Source of the DNA: Salinicola halophilus
GTDB lineage: Bacteria; Pseudomonadota; Gammaproteobacteria; Pseudomonadales; Halomonadaceae
Assembly: GCF_003206155.1 (NCBI RefSeq)
Contig: NZ_PZJV01000006.1
Span: 122,924-186,923 of the forward strand
Direction of reading: 5' to 3'
Length of the DNA: 64,000 bases
Shown here: piece by piece, positions 45,423 through 55,317 of the stretch
Layout: every line of letters starts with the position of its first letter
Numbering within the stretch: the first letter of the stretch is position 1
The notes under the pieces: model-generated
The model's input: only the letters and a program-made list of their open reading frames with translations
What the model was told of the DNA's origin: nothing
The model's database searches: none
Position numbers and translations under genes: made by a program

Positions 45423-47567
45423 TCAGTCACCGTTCACGCCCCCCAGCCGATCCCACAGAAAACGCCAGGCCAGCGCACCGAGGCGCGCGCGCTGCGCGTT
45501 GTCCGCCGCGCCGCCGTGGCCGCCTTCGGTGTTTTCGTAGTAGTGCACGTCGCCGCCCATCGCCTCCATCCTGGCCATCATCTTGCGCGCATGGCCGGGG
45601 TGGACGCGGTCGTCCCGCGTCGAAGTAGTGAAGAGCACGGCCGGGTAGACGACGTCGTCGCGCAGGTTGTGGTAGGGCGAATAATCCTGCAGGAAGTTCT
45701 CCCAGTCGTCGCTGTCCGGATCGCCGTACTCCGCCATCCAGGAGGCCCCGGCGAGCAGCCGGTGATAGCGCTGCATGTCCAGCAACGGCACTTCGCAGAC
45801 CGCGGCGGCGAAGTGGTTGGGGTAGCGGGTGATCATGTTACCCACCAGCAGCCCGCCGTTGGAGCCACCCTGGATACCCAGCTGATCGACGCGGGTGACG
45901 CCAGTGGCGACCAGCGCTTCGGCCACGGCGGCGAAGTCCTCGAACGCCTTGTGGCGATTTTCCTTGAGCGCGGCCCGGTGCCAGCGCGGGCCGTACTCGC
46001 CGCCGCCGCGAATGTTGGCGACCACGTAGGCACCGCCGCGGGCGAGCCAGCTTCGCCCGGCCGTCGCGGCGTAGTGCGGCGTCAACGAGATCTCGAAACC
46101 GCCGTAGCCGTAGAGCAGCGTTGGCCGTGTTTCATGTGAAACATCCACCTCTTGGCGGCCGTCGGGCAGCACCAGAAAGTAAGGGATGCGCGTGCCGTCG
46201 GCGCTGATGGCGAAGCGCTGCTCGACCTGCATGCCGTTGGCATCGAAAAACTGCGGCGCCTGCTTGAGCGACTGCGGCGGCGCGTCGCCAGCCAGATCCC
46301 ACAGCGAGAGCGTGGTCGGCGTCAGGTAGTCGGTGAGCGTGACGAACACCTCGTCGCTGGCATCGGGATCGATCGCCGCCAACCCCACGTCGCCGGTTTC
46401 GGGCAGCGCGTTCAGCGCCTGACGCGGCCACTCGCCCTGTTGAGACGGCTCGAGCCGCTCGAAGCGGTGTTTGACGTCCTCGAGCACGTCGAGCACCAGG
46501 AAATGGCGCGTCCACTCGAACCCTTCCAACGAGCGGTGCGCGGTGGGCGTGAAGAGCACTCGGAAGTCCCGGTCACCGGCCTTGAAGCGGGCGTAGTCGA
46601 TGGCCAGCAGTGCCCCGGCGGGATACTCGTCGCTCGCCCCGCCGGCCGGCGACGGTCCGCTCCACGGCTCGCGCAGCAGCACCAGCAGCCACTCGCGGTG
46701 CACGTCCACCTCGGCGGAGAGCGGCAGGTCCAGGGTGAATCGCTCACCGTCGGGCGCAAGCTCGATCAGCCGCTGCGCGTAGAAACCGAGGGCATGGTGG
46801 ATGAAGTCGCGCTCGAAGCCGCGGGTGTCGTCGTGAAACGCCACCGCCATCAGATCCGAGGGCGCCGCCTCGAATACGGTCTCGGCGGCATCGAGCGGCT
46901 CGCCGCGCCGCCAGCGTTTGACCACGCGGGGGTAGCCGGAATCGGTCAGCGAGCCGTCGCCGAAGTCGGAATAGACGTAGACGCGATCGCGATCGATCCA
47001 GCCCAGCCCGCCCTTGGCCTCGGGGCGCTCGAAACCACCGACAACGAAAGTGCCCGTGGTCAGGTCGAACTCTCGGGTGACGTCGGCATCCGCCCCGCCG
47101 CGGGAGAGCGCGACCAGCGCCCGCTCCCACGGCGCGTTGGGATCGGCGGGTTCGAGACAGCGCGCCCCATGCCAGACCCAGTTCTCGCCCTCCTCGGCGT
47201 TCAGCGCGTCGACGTCGATCAGCACCTCCCACGCGGGCCGGGCCTGACGGTACTCGGCCCAGGGTGTGCGTCGCCACAGCCCGCGGGGATGCTCGGCGTC
47301 CTGCCAGAAGTTGTAGGCGAAGTCGCCGCGCTTGACCGCGAAGGGGATGCGGTCGTCGGCATCGAAGATCTCTCGCAGACCGCGCTCGAGCGTTTGGAAG
47401 TCGGCGTCTTCGAAGCGAGCGCGGGTCTCGAGGTTACGGGTCTCGACCCAGGCGAGCGCCGCCTCGCTGTCGACGGCCTCGAGCCAGCGGTAGTCATCGC
47501 CGGCGACCGTCGAGCCACCCTCCTCGGCGGCAGGAGCCAGAAGCGAAAAAGCGGGTAGGCGGTACAT
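45423..47567 (-). CDS. Prolyl oligopeptidase family serine peptidase (S9)
   Basis: 714 aa. N-terminal beta-propeller region, then an alpha/beta-hydrolase domain from about residue 470. Catalytic Ser in GGSNGGLLVGN, Asp in TSTRDDRVHPGHARKM, His in EGGHGGAADNAQRA, and the S9-typical YGYGGFEISLTPHY and NIRGGGEYGPRWHRA. No signal peptide, so cytosolic. Cuts short proline-containing peptides. ATG 47567 with AGGAG. Confidence 0.93.
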   Translation of the reverse strand: MYRLPAFSLLAPAAEEGGSTVAGDDYRWLEAVDSEAALAWVETRNLETRARFEDADFQTLERGLREIFDADDRIPFAVKRGDFAYNFWQDAEHPRGLWRRTPWAEYRQARPAWEVLIDVDALNAEEGENWVWHGARCLEPADPNAPWERALVALSRGGADADVTREFDLTTGTFVVGGFERPEAKGGLGWIDRDRVYVYSDFGDGSLTDSGYPRVVKRWRRGEPLDAAETVFEAAPSDLMAVAFHDDTRGFERDFIHHALGFYAQRLIELAPDGERFTLDLPLSAEVDVHREWLLVLLREPWSGPSPAGGASDEYPAGALLAIDYARFKAGDRDFRVLFTPTAHRSLEGFEWTRHFLVLDVLEDVKHRFERLEPSQQGEWPRQALNALPETGDVGLAAIDPDASDEVFVTLTDYLTPTTLSLWDLAGDAPPQSLKQAPQFFDANGMQVEQRFAISADGTRIPYFLVLPDGRQEVDVSHETRPTLLYGYGGFEISLTPHYAATAGRSWLARGGAYVVANIRGGGEYGPRWHRAALKENRHKAFEDFAAVAEALVATGVTRVDQLGIQGGSNGGLLVGNMITRYPNHFAAAVCEVPLLDMQRYHRLLAGASWMAEYGDPDSDDWENFLQDYSPYHNLRDDVVYPAVLFTTSTRDDRVHPGHARKMMARMEAMGGDVHYYENTEGGHGGAADNAQRARLGALAWRFLWDRLGGVNGD

Positions 47568-47618
47568 GGCGGTTCTCCTGAATGAAGTGGCGCACGGGAA
47601 ATCTCGCGACGATGCGGG

Positions 47619-49196
47619 TCAGAAGCGATCGACGGCCGCCGCTTTCCAAGCGTCGCGCCACACCGACGGCAGCTCGTCACCGAGCAGCTGGCCGGCGTCC
47701 AGACGCGGCCACTCGAACGCGCTGTGTCCCTGCGCCGGCGCGTAGTCGGTTCGGTGGCGAATGTGATCCGGCGTCAGCGCGTCGAAGCGCGAAAGCCCCA
47801 TCGCCCCCACCAGCTCGGCGAAACCGTCGAGGGTCGCCTTGTGATAGCGCGCGACCCGTTCCGCCTTCTCGGGCACGTCGATGGCGCGGGCGCGCTTGGG
47901 GTCCTGCGTTGCCACGCCGGTCGGGCAGTGGTTGGTGTGGCAGCGCCGCGCCTGAATGCAGCCGACGGCGAACATGAACGGCCGGGCAGCGTTACAGAGA
48001 TCCGCACCGAGGGCGACCTTGGTCACCAGGTCGTAGCCCAGCGCCACCTTGCCGCTGGCGACCAGACGAATCTCGTCGCGCAGGCCCGCGCCGCGCAGGG
48101 CGCTGTCGACGAACGGCAGCGCCTCGTCGATGAACACGCCGAGGCTGTCGGAGAACTCCTGCGGGGCGGCGCCGGTACCGCCCTCGGCGCCGTCGATGAC
48201 GATGAAGTCGACCCGCGTGCCGGTCTCGACCATCGCCTTGCAGATGCTCAGGAACTCGCGCCGGATGCCGAGGGCCAGCTTGATCCCCACCGGCTTGCCG
48301 TCGGAGAGCTCGCGAAGCCGGGCGACGAAGGCGAGCAGTTCCCGCGGCGTGGAGAACTCCGGGTGGGCGGCGGGCGAAGCGCAGTCTTGGCCCGCGTCGA
48401 TCTGGCGGGTCTCGGCGATCTCCTGATTGACCTTGCTCCCCGGCAGCAGACCGCCGTGGGAGGGCTTGGCGCCCTGGGAGATCTTGATCTCGATCATCTT
48501 GACCTGATCGCGACGCGCCTTCTCCCTGAAGGTATCAGCGTCGAAGCGTCCGTTCTTCTGCCGGCAGCCGAAGTAGGCCGTGCCCAGTTCCCAGATCAGG
48601 TCGCCGCCGTGTTTCTCGTGATAGCGGCTGATCGCGCCCTCGCCGGTGTCGTGGGCGAAGCCGCCTTTCTGCGCGCCGAGATTCATCGCCTCCACCGCAT
48701 TGCCGGAGAGCGAGCCGAAGCTCATCGCCGAGATGTTGAGCCGCGAGGAGCGGTAGGGCCGCGTGCACTGCGACCCGCCGATGGTGATCCAGCGCTCGCT
48801 CTCGGGGACCTCCCCCGGCTGGATCGAGTGACAGGAAAAGTTGTAGCCGGGCGCGCTGACGTCGCGCACGGTGCCGAACGGCGAGGTGTCGCCGGCACCG
48901 ATGGCGCGGGCCTGGATGAGGTTGCGCTGCTCGCGGGAGAAGGGCCGTCCGCTGGTCTCGGACTCGAAGAAGTACTGGCGAAGCTCCGGGCGGATGAACT
49001 CGAGCAGATAACGCAGGTGCCCGATGATCGGATAGTTGTAGAGCACGTTCTGCGTCGAGCTGAGATCGCGCCAGCCCACCACGGCGAGCGGCAGCCACAG
49101 CAGCAGTAGCCACAGCCAGGGGTGCCACAGCGCCCCGAGAACGAGAATCGCCGCCAGCGTGGCCGGGGCGGCGAGGTAAAAGGTTCGACGATGCAT
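47619..49196 (-). CDS. FMN-binding glutamate-synthase-domain membrane protein (GltB2-like)
   Basis: 525 aa. Two N-terminal hydrophobic spans (about 8-45), then the glutamate synthase FMN/Fe-S domain: SRLNISAMSFGSLSGNAVEAMNLGA, GGDLIWELGTAYFGCR, SHGGLLPGSKV, IVIDGAEGGTGAAP, and the Cys cluster VGCIQARRCHTNHCPTGVATQ. There is no glutaminase domain, so it is not a full GOGAT; the reaction is unknown. ATG 49196 with AGGAAG; the longer frame to 49229 adds 11 residues. Confidence 0.88.
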   Translation of the reverse strand: MHRRTFYLAAPATLAAILVLGALWHPWLWLLLLWLPLAVVGWRDLSSTQNVLYNYPIIGHLRYLLEFIRPELRQYFFESETSGRPFSREQRNLIQARAIGAGDTSPFGTVRDVSAPGYNFSCHSIQPGEVPESERWITIGGSQCTRPYRSSRLNISAMSFGSLSGNAVEAMNLGAQKGGFAHDTGEGAISRYHEKHGGDLIWELGTAYFGCRQKNGRFDADTFREKARRDQVKMIEIKISQGAKPSHGGLLPGSKVNQEIAETRQIDAGQDCASPAAHPEFSTPRELLAFVARLRELSDGKPVGIKLALGIRREFLSICKAMVETGTRVDFIVIDGAEGGTGAAPQEFSDSLGVFIDEALPFVDSALRGAGLRDEIRLVASGKVALGYDLVTKVALGADLCNAARPFMFAVGCIQARRCHTNHCPTGVATQDPKRARAIDVPEKAERVARYHKATLDGFAELVGAMGLSRFDALTPDHIRHRTDYAPAQGHSAFEWPRLDAGQLLGDELPSVWRDAWKAAAVDRF

Positions 49197-49410
49197 GAAA
49201 GGCTTCCTGAGCGCGTGAGTCCGCCTCAAGTGTTGGTCGCGGCTGGGGATTGTTCAAATGCCGCCGTGCTTTGACGGGGCAATCGATAGTCGCCAAACCA
49301 ATGTCGTATGTCGCCCGGTTCGGCGGCGTGCAACCTTGAACGGGCGCTATCGGGAACGAGCGCCGGCCCGTGCCCCACGGCCGCCCCATGACTCTTCGGG
49401 AGCGATCTTC

Positions 49411-50790
49411 ATGGACGAATGGACGCAGACCCTCTCCACCGGCCCGCTGCTGGGTATCGCCGCCGCCGCCATCGCCCTGCTGCTGGTACTGATCATCCGC
49501 TTTCACCTCCACGCCTTTCCCACGCTGGTGCTGGTGAGCCTGCTGACGGCGTTCGCCACCGGCATCCCCGCCGGGTCGATCGTGGATGTGCTCACCGAGA
49601 GCTTCGCCGGCACGCTCGGCTCGGTGGCGCTGCTGGTAGGCTTCGGCGCCATGCTCGGCAAGCTGGTGGAGCACTCCGGCGGGGCACAGGTGCTCGCCGA
49701 CCGGATGGTGGCGCTCTTCGGCGAGTCCCACGCCCCTTTCGCGCTGGGCATCGCCTCGCTGCTGATGGGCTTTCCCATCTTCTTCGACGCGGGGCTGGTG
49801 GTGATGCTGCCGATCATCTTCGCCGTGGCGCGACGCCTGGGCGGACCGGTACTGCTCTACGCACTGCCCGCCGCGGCCGCGTTCTCGGTGATGCACGTCT
49901 TCGTGCCGCCGCATCCCGGCCCGGTGAGCGCCGCGGAGTTCTACGGCGCCAATCTCGGGCTGGTGCTGCTGGTCGGTGTGATCATCGCCCTGCCCATGTG
50001 GTATCTCTCGGGCTATCTGTGGGGGCGCTTCGCCGCCCGCCGCTTCGATTTCCGGCTGGAGGCGAGCCTCTTCGGCGGGCGCGACGACGATAGCGTGGAG
50101 ACCCCGCCCGGGGTCGGCACGGTCATCGCGCTCCTGCTGCTGCCGCTGGCACTGATCTTTCTCAATACCGGGCTCGATTTCGCCCGCGCCGCCGGCGTCG
50201 CCGACAGCCAGACGGCGTGGTTCCAGCTGCTCTCCGCCCTCGGCGAGACCCCGATCGCGCTGCTCATCTCGGTACTGGTGGCGATCTACGTGCTCGGGCG
50301 GCGCCGCGGCGAGCGTGGCAGCGCGCTGGAGAAGATCGTCGACTCGTCGCTCGGACCGATCTGCTCGGTGGTGCTGATCACCGGCGCCGGAGGCATGTTC
50401 GGCGGCGTGCTGCAGGCGTCGGGCATCGGCGAGGCGCTATCGGATTCGATGAGCGATCTGGGTCTGCCGGTGATCGCCGCAGCCTATGTGGTCGCCGTGG
50501 CGCTGCGTCTCGCCCAGGGCTCGGCGACGGTGGCGCTGGTCACCGCCGCGAGCCTGATGGCCCCGGCCGTGGCCCAGGGCGACTTCTCCGCCATGCAAGT
50601 CGTGGCGGTAACGCTCGCCACCGCCGCGGGCTCGGTCTTTGCCGGGCACGTCAACGACTCCGGGTTCTGGCTGGTAGGCCGTCTGCTCGGCATGGACGTG
50701 AAGACGACGCTGATGACCTGGACCGTCCAGCAGGCACTGGAGTCGGTGGTCGGCTTTGCGATGGCCTATCTCGTCTTCGTACTCTTCTGA
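49411..50790 (+). CDS. GntP-family gluconate permease
   Basis: 459 aa, about 12 membrane helices. GFGAMLGKLVEHSGGAQVLA, FPIFFDAGLVVMLPI, FVPPHPGPVSAAEFYGANLG and NDSGFWLVGRLLGM are GntP landmarks. Proton-coupled uptake of gluconate or a related sugar acid. The next gene resembles gluconate 5-dehydrogenase, giving a small uptake/oxidation pair. ATG 49411 chosen at the family start with GGGAG upstream. Confidence 0.92.
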   Translation: MDEWTQTLSTGPLLGIAAAAIALLLVLIIRFHLHAFPTLVLVSLLTAFATGIPAGSIVDVLTESFAGTLGSVALLVGFGAMLGKLVEHSGGAQVLADRMVALFGESHAPFALGIASLLMGFPIFFDAGLVVMLPIIFAVARRLGGPVLLYALPAAAAFSVMHVFVPPHPGPVSAAEFYGANLGLVLLVGVIIALPMWYLSGYLWGRFAARRFDFRLEASLFGGRDDDSVETPPGVGTVIALLLLPLALIFLNTGLDFARAAGVADSQTAWFQLLSALGETPIALLISVLVAIYVLGRRRGERGSALEKIVDSSLGPICSVVLITGAGGMFGGVLQASGIGEALSDSMSDLGLPVIAAAYVVAVALRLAQGSATVALVTAASLMAPAVAQGDFSAMQVVAVTLATAAGSVFAGHVNDSGFWLVGRLLGMDVKTTLMTWTVQQALESVVGFAMAYLVFVLF

Positions 50791-50869
50791 CGCGCCGCCA
50801 ATTCCCGGATCTGAAACGTCACTCGTTCTCTGATCCAAAGCGTTATCCACTCTCTGAAAAGGCGACACG

Positions 50870-51637
50870 ATGCACGATCTCTTCGACATTCGAGACCGCC
50901 TGGCGCTGGTCACCGGCTCCACCCGGGGGCTCGGCAGCGCTCTGGCCCAGGGTCTCGCCGAGCGCGGCGCGCGGGTCGTGCTCCACGGGCGCGACCTTGA
51001 AACGGTTGAGGCTGCGGCCACCGAGCTCGGCGAACGAACCGGCGCCACGGTGAGCGCGGTGGCGTTCGACGTCACCGACAGCGAGGCGGTCACCGCGGCT
51101 CTCCAGGCGCTGGTCGAGCGCCAGGGCGTGCCGGACATCCTGGTCAACAACGCCGGATTGCAGAAGCGCGCGCCCTTCACCGAGTTCGATCCGGCGGACT
51201 GGGATGCGGTGATCGCCACCAATCTCTCCAGCGCGTTCTACGTGGCGCGAGCGCTGACGCCGAAGATGGCCGAGCGCGGCCACGGCAAGATCGTCAATCT
51301 CGGCTCGGTGCAGTCGCGGCTGGCGCGGGAAACGATCGCTCCCTACGCCGCCTCCAAGGGCGGTATTGCGATGCTGACGCAGGGCATGGCGGCGGATCTG
51401 GCCCGCTACAACATTCAGGTGAACTGCCTCTCGCCGGGTTATTTCCAGACCGACATGAACCGCGCGCTATGGCAGGACGAGTCGTTCAACGCCTGGATCG
51501 AACGGCGCACGCCGGCGGCGCGCTGGGGCCAGGTCGAGGAGCTGGTGGGCACGCTGATCTATCTCTGCTCGCGGGCCTCCGACTTCGTCTCCGGCCAGAA
51601 CATTCTGGTCGATGGCGGCATGACGTCGGTGGTGTGA
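50870..51637 (+). CDS. Gluconate 5-dehydrogenase-like SDR
   Basis: 255 aa. TGSTRGLGSALAQGLAERGA, DILVNNAGLQKRAPFTEF, catalytic LGSVQSR...YAASKGGIAMLT, and C-terminal SGQNILVDGGMT. The NNAGxQ(R/K)R pattern is typical of IdnO/Gno-type 5-ketogluconate reductases. Follows the GntP permease by 79 nt on the same strand, consistent with joint sugar-acid use. Other SDR activities cannot be excluded. Confidence 0.85.
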   Translation: MHDLFDIRDRLALVTGSTRGLGSALAQGLAERGARVVLHGRDLETVEAAATELGERTGATVSAVAFDVTDSEAVTAALQALVERQGVPDILVNNAGLQKRAPFTEFDPADWDAVIATNLSSAFYVARALTPKMAERGHGKIVNLGSVQSRLARETIAPYAASKGGIAMLTQGMAADLARYNIQVNCLSPGYFQTDMNRALWQDESFNAWIERRTPAARWGQVEELVGTLIYLCSRASDFVSGQNILVDGGMTSVV

Positions 51638-51682
51638 CGCGACGCTGGGGATCACCCGGAGGGCGCGAATGCCTCGCCTCCG

Positions 51683-51784
51683 ATCGGAGATAGTCTTCTG
51701 TCGGAGATAGTCTTCTGTCGGAGATAGTCTTCGGTCGGGGGTGGCTTTCGATCATGAATGGCTTTCGATCGGGGATAGTCTTCG
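51683..51784. repeat. Six tandem 17-bp repeats between the gluconate dehydrogenase and OYE genes
   Basis: Contiguous units 51683-51699, 51700-51716, 51717-51733, 51734-51750, 51751-51767 and 51768-51784 with consensus RTCGGAGATAGTCTTCK. Units 1-3 are nearly identical, 4-5 diverged together (GGCTTTCG ends), and 6 returns to the consensus. No inverted symmetry and no spacers, so not CRISPR. The array sits about 105 bp before the OYE start, within the 51638-51888 gap. Confidence 0.88.
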
Positions 51785-51888
51785 CCTATCGAGACGCTTG
51801 AGGACGTTGATGGTTGCTCGGCTAATCGTTGACTAGACTTTCGTCACATTGCCGATACCGGCAGCCAAGCCTGGAAGGAATTCTCGAT

Positions 51889-53022
51889 ATGGCATCGCTT
51901 TTCGAACCGTTCGATCTCAACGGCACACGCCTCGACAATCGCATCGTCATGGCGCCGATGACCCGTTCTCGCGCGCCCGACGACATCCCGACCGAAATGG
52001 GCGCACTCTACTACCGTCAGCGCGCCTCTGCCGGGCTGATCATCTCCGAAGGCACGCCGATCTCCCGTCAGGGTCAGGGGTATCTCTACAACCCGGGTAT
52101 CTTCGGTCCGGATCAGGTCGCGGGCTGGGCCAAGGCCGCCAAGGCCGTGCACGAGCGCGGCGGCATCTTCTTCGCCCAGATCTGGCACGTGGGACGCGTC
52201 TCGCACACCACGATCCAGGTCGCCGGTGAACGCCCGGTCGGCCCCAGCGAACAGCAGGGCGGCATGGCGTTCGGCTACAACGAGGATGGCGTTCCCGACA
52301 TGCTCGCCGCGAGCCAGCCGCGCCGGCTCGAGACCTCCGAGGTGCGCGAGATCGTGCGCGACTTCGGCCAGGCGGCAGTCAATTCGCGGGAAGCCGGCTT
52401 CGACGGCGTCGAGGTGCACGGAGCCAACGGCTACCTGTTCGAGCAGTTCTTGAACCCCCACGTCAACGACCGTGACGACGCCTACGGTGGCTCGCGGGAG
52501 AATCGCTGCCGGCTGCTGCTGGAAGCGGTCGACGAGGCGAGCAAGCTGATCGGCGCACACCGCGTCGGCGTTCGGCTGTCGCCCTTCGGCACCCTGTTCG
52601 ACATGCCGGAGTACGACGACAACGGCGAGACCTATCTCTACCTGGCGCGCGAGTTCAACAAGCGCGGCCTCGCCTACGTCCACCTGCACGATCAGGGCGG
52701 ACAGGGCATGCCGCCGATGCCGCGGGAGTACCTGCGTCAGTTCCGCGACGTCTACCAGGGCAATCTGCTGCTCGCGGGCAACCTGGACCAGGCCGAGGCG
52801 CAGAAGCTCGTCGACGAGGGCACCATCGACCTGCCGGTGTTCGGTCGCCTGTATACCTCCAACCCGGACCTGGTCGAGCGGATGCAGAACGACTGGCCGC
52901 TGGCGGATTTCGACCCGACCACCTTCTACGGCGGCGACGCTCGCGGCTACGTCGACTTCCCCACCTACCCGGAAGAGCAGGCGCGTATCGCCCGGGAAAA
53001 GGCGATCGCCGAGAAGTCCTGA
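51889..53022 (+). CDS. Old Yellow Enzyme-family alkene reductase (NemA-like)
   Basis: 377 aa. FMN-binding TIM barrel: NRIVMAPMTRSRA, ISEGTPISRQGQGY, QIWHVGRVSHT, GFDGVEVHGANGYLFEQFLNPHVNDRDDAYGGSRENR, and late PVFGRLYTSNPDLVERM. It reduces electrophilic alkenes, N-ethylmaleimide or nitro compounds with NADPH. ATG 51889 with AAGGA. Preceded by the 17-bp repeat array; no nemR-type gene adjoins. Confidence 0.93.
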   Translation: MASLFEPFDLNGTRLDNRIVMAPMTRSRAPDDIPTEMGALYYRQRASAGLIISEGTPISRQGQGYLYNPGIFGPDQVAGWAKAAKAVHERGGIFFAQIWHVGRVSHTTIQVAGERPVGPSEQQGGMAFGYNEDGVPDMLAASQPRRLETSEVREIVRDFGQAAVNSREAGFDGVEVHGANGYLFEQFLNPHVNDRDDAYGGSRENRCRLLLEAVDEASKLIGAHRVGVRLSPFGTLFDMPEYDDNGETYLYLAREFNKRGLAYVHLHDQGGQGMPPMPREYLRQFRDVYQGNLLLAGNLDQAEAQKLVDEGTIDLPVFGRLYTSNPDLVERMQNDWPLADFDPTTFYGGDARGYVDFPTYPEEQARIAREKAIAEKS

Positions 53023-53066
53023 GTCGATAACGACGCGCCCTTCGGCGCGCGACTCGCCCGCCAACA

Positions 53067-53099
53067 CGAACGCCCCGGCCATGATGGCCGGGGCGTTCG
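53067..53099. terminator. Hairpin after the OYE gene
   Basis: CGAACGCCCCGGCCA-TGA-TGGCCGGGGCGTTCG, a perfect 15-bp stem between convergent OYE and rsmE. No real T-tract, so it may act through structure or Rho. Confidence 0.65.
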
Positions 53100-53156
53100 C
53101 GTTCGTCTGCATGATCGAGCTGAGGCACTCGGAAGGGCGATCAGCTCACGACGCGG

Positions 53157-53882
53157 CTAGAGATCGCCGAAATGATGCTGCAACAGCGCAAGCGCCACGA
53201 CGGGTGCGGTCTCGGTGCGCAGAACACGCGGGCCGAGGGTGAGCGGCAGAAACTCGGCGGCGCGGGCCTGATCGACCTCGGCCGCACTCAGGCCACCCTC
53301 CGGACCGATCAGCAGGGCGGCACTCTCTATCGCTTCCTGCTCTCGCCAGCGTTCGTCGGTGGCGGGGTGCAGTACCAGTCGCAGTGTCTCCCCGCGGGCG
53401 GCGAGCCACGTCGAAAGTGGCTGCGGCGGGTGCACCGGCGGTACCGTGGCGCGACCGCACTGCTCGCAGGCGCTCACTGCCACGCCCTGCCAGTGGGCGA
53501 GCTTCTTCGCCTCGCGCTCGCCCTTGAGGCGCACGTCGCCGTGCTCGACGTAGAGCGGCGTGATCGCCGCGACCCCGAGCTCCACCGCCTTCTGGATGGC
53601 GTAATCCATGCGATCGCCCTTGGAGATCGCCTGGCCCAGATGGACCGCCAGCGGCGACTCGCCGCTGCCTGCCGTGACCGTCTCGATACGCGCGACGACG
53701 CGTTTGCGGCCCACTTCGACGAGCGTCGCCGTCGCCTCTCGACCCGCGCCGTCGAAGAGCCGGAGCGAAGCCCCCTCCTTGAGCCGCAGCACGGCGCCGA
53801 CGTGGCGCGCCGCGCCGTCGGGTAGAACGACGTCGCCGCCGACCTCAAGGCCGGCGGCGACGTGGATACGGGGGTTCGCCAT
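53157..53882 (-). CDS. rsmE: 16S rRNA m3U1498 methyltransferase
   Basis: 241 aa. PUA-like N-terminal domain (HVGAVLRLKEGASLRLFDG) and SPOUT domain with the knot LLIGPEGGLSAAEVDQA and LGPRVLRTETAPVVAL. Methylates U1498 of 16S rRNA. ATG 53882 with GGGAG. Follows secB by 37 nt. Confidence 0.96.
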   Translation of the reverse strand: MANPRIHVAAGLEVGGDVVLPDGAARHVGAVLRLKEGASLRLFDGAGREATATLVEVGRKRVVARIETVTAGSGESPLAVHLGQAISKGDRMDYAIQKAVELGVAAITPLYVEHGDVRLKGEREAKKLAHWQGVAVSACEQCGRATVPPVHPPQPLSTWLAARGETLRLVLHPATDERWREQEAIESAALLIGPEGGLSAAEVDQARAAEFLPLTLGPRVLRTETAPVVALALLQHHFGDL

Positions 53883-53919
53883 CGCGAAAGCTCCCTGATC
53901 GGGGCGGCGGTGTCGCCGC

Positions 53920-54429
53920 TTATTCGGCGGTTCCGTTGGCCTGGGCGGCGCGCTGCTTCTTCTGAGCGTACATCGCCTCGAAGTTGACCGGTGCCAGCAT
54001 CAGCGGCGGGAAACTGCCGCGACCGACGAGGCTGTCGATGCACTCACGCGCGTAGGGAAAGAGCACGTTGGGGCAGAAGGCGCCGAGGGTGTGGTCGAGC
54101 TGATCGCCGACGATACCGGAAATACGGAACAGACCCGCCTGCTCCACTTCGGCGAGAAACGCCGTGGTGTCGTCTTCGTTGTTGGAGACCTGGGCGGTCA
54201 CCTTCACCACGACTTCGTAGAGATTCTCGCCGACCGGCTCGCTGGTGGTGTCGAGATCGAGACTGACCTTGGGCTTGAACGGCTGCTGAAACACGCTCGG
54301 GGCGTTGGGCGACTCGAAGGAGATGTCCTTGACGTAGACACGCTGCAGCGAAAACTGAAGCTGCGGCTTCTGCTGGTCGTTCTGCTGAGTGTCTTGCTGC
54401 GCGTTGGCTTGATTGTTCTCTTCCGCCAT
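53920..54429 (-). CDS. secB: Protein-export chaperone SecB
   Basis: 169 aa. Gln/Asn-rich N-terminal tail, then [33 protein letters not shown], and [36 protein letters not shown]. Tetrameric cytosolic chaperone delivering preproteins to SecA. ATG 54429 chosen at the family start. A glutaredoxin gene often found next to it is absent here. Confidence 0.97.
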   Translation of the reverse strand: MAEENNQANAQQDTQQNDQQKPQLQFSLQRVYVKDISFESPNAPSVFQQPFKPKVSLDLDTTSEPVGENLYEVVVKVTAQVSNNEDDTTAFLAEVEQAGLFRISGIVGDQLDHTLGAFCPNVLFPYARECIDSLVGRGSFPPLMLAPVNFEAMYAQKKQRAAQANGTAE

Positions 54430-54512
54430 GTTGCGTTTCCTCTGCGTGCTGAGCATTGCCTGCCGGACGCGGCGTCGCGCCGGCGATTGCGAATCCGAGG
54501 GTGCTACGGGGG

Positions 54513-54935
54513 CTAGCGCTTGACCACCGGCAGGTTGTCGGCCTGCCACTGCGCCATGCCGCCCTTGAGCTTGTAGACGCGGGAGAAGCCCGCCTCGCTC
54601 AGTTCGGTGACGGCGGCGCCGGCATTCTGGCCCTGCTTGCAGACGACGATCACCGGGCTCTCCTTGTGCTTCTCGAGCTGAGGCAGACGCTCCTTCAGGC
54701 GCGACTGCGGCACGTTCTTGGCCCCGGCGATATGGCCCGCCTTGAACTCACTGCTTTCGCGAATATCGACGACCAGGCCGTCCTCGCGATTGATCAGCGT
54801 CGTGGCTTCAGTGGTGGAGACGCCGGCGCTACCGCCACGCTTGGCCTCGAAGGCCAGCCACGCCAGCAGCACGAGCAGAAAGGCGCTGACCAGCAGCGGA
54901 TGATTCTCGATGAATTCGAACAACTGATCGATCAT
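54513..54935 (-). CDS. Membrane-anchored rhodanese-like protein
   Basis: 140 aa from ATG 54935. One N-terminal span (about 12-30, [19 protein letters not shown]), then a rhodanese domain with [23 protein letters not shown] and active-site loop [11 protein letters not shown] (Cys present). Resembles YibN, which sits near secB and gpmI in many gammaproteobacteria. A sulfur-transfer role is presumed. The longer frame to 55151 is not supported. Confidence 0.9.
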   Translation of the reverse strand: MIDQLFEFIENHPLLVSAFLLVLLAWLAFEAKRGGSAGVSTTEATTLINREDGLVVDIRESSEFKAGHIAGAKNVPQSRLKERLPQLEKHKESPVIVVCKQGQNAGAAVTELSEAGFSRVYKLKGGMAQWQADNLPVVKR

Positions 54936-55317
54936 GGATCTGCCGACACTCCCGTTTTGAATCGGGCCAAGGGGTTCTGGATCAGAGGCCGAAGGTCTTA
55001 ACGCGCCGGATTCGACGCGGCACTCCGATACCTCTGCGTCATGCGGGCTGTCGCCCCGCCGGCGCTTTCGCCGAGTCACTCTCGCAGGGCCGTCGACAAC
55101 CTCGCTCCGCTGCCAAACGGGCTCCGTTTTCGGGCGCGGGCCATTATACACAAGGCACGCCGTGAAACGAGGCGCGCCGGCTGACCCGACCCCGCGGTTA
55201 CGCTATTCTCTTGGGAGGTGGCGGCACCCGCACCGATCTCTTTTCGGCGATGCCGGGCCAACGGCCTCGCGCTCGCCCCTCGCTCTTTTCGTTCATCCGA
55301 CTTCACCGAGGCTTGTC

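Noticed and set aside
51683-51784. CRISPR array
   Set aside because: The 17-bp units are contiguous with no spacers, and there are no cas genes in the window.
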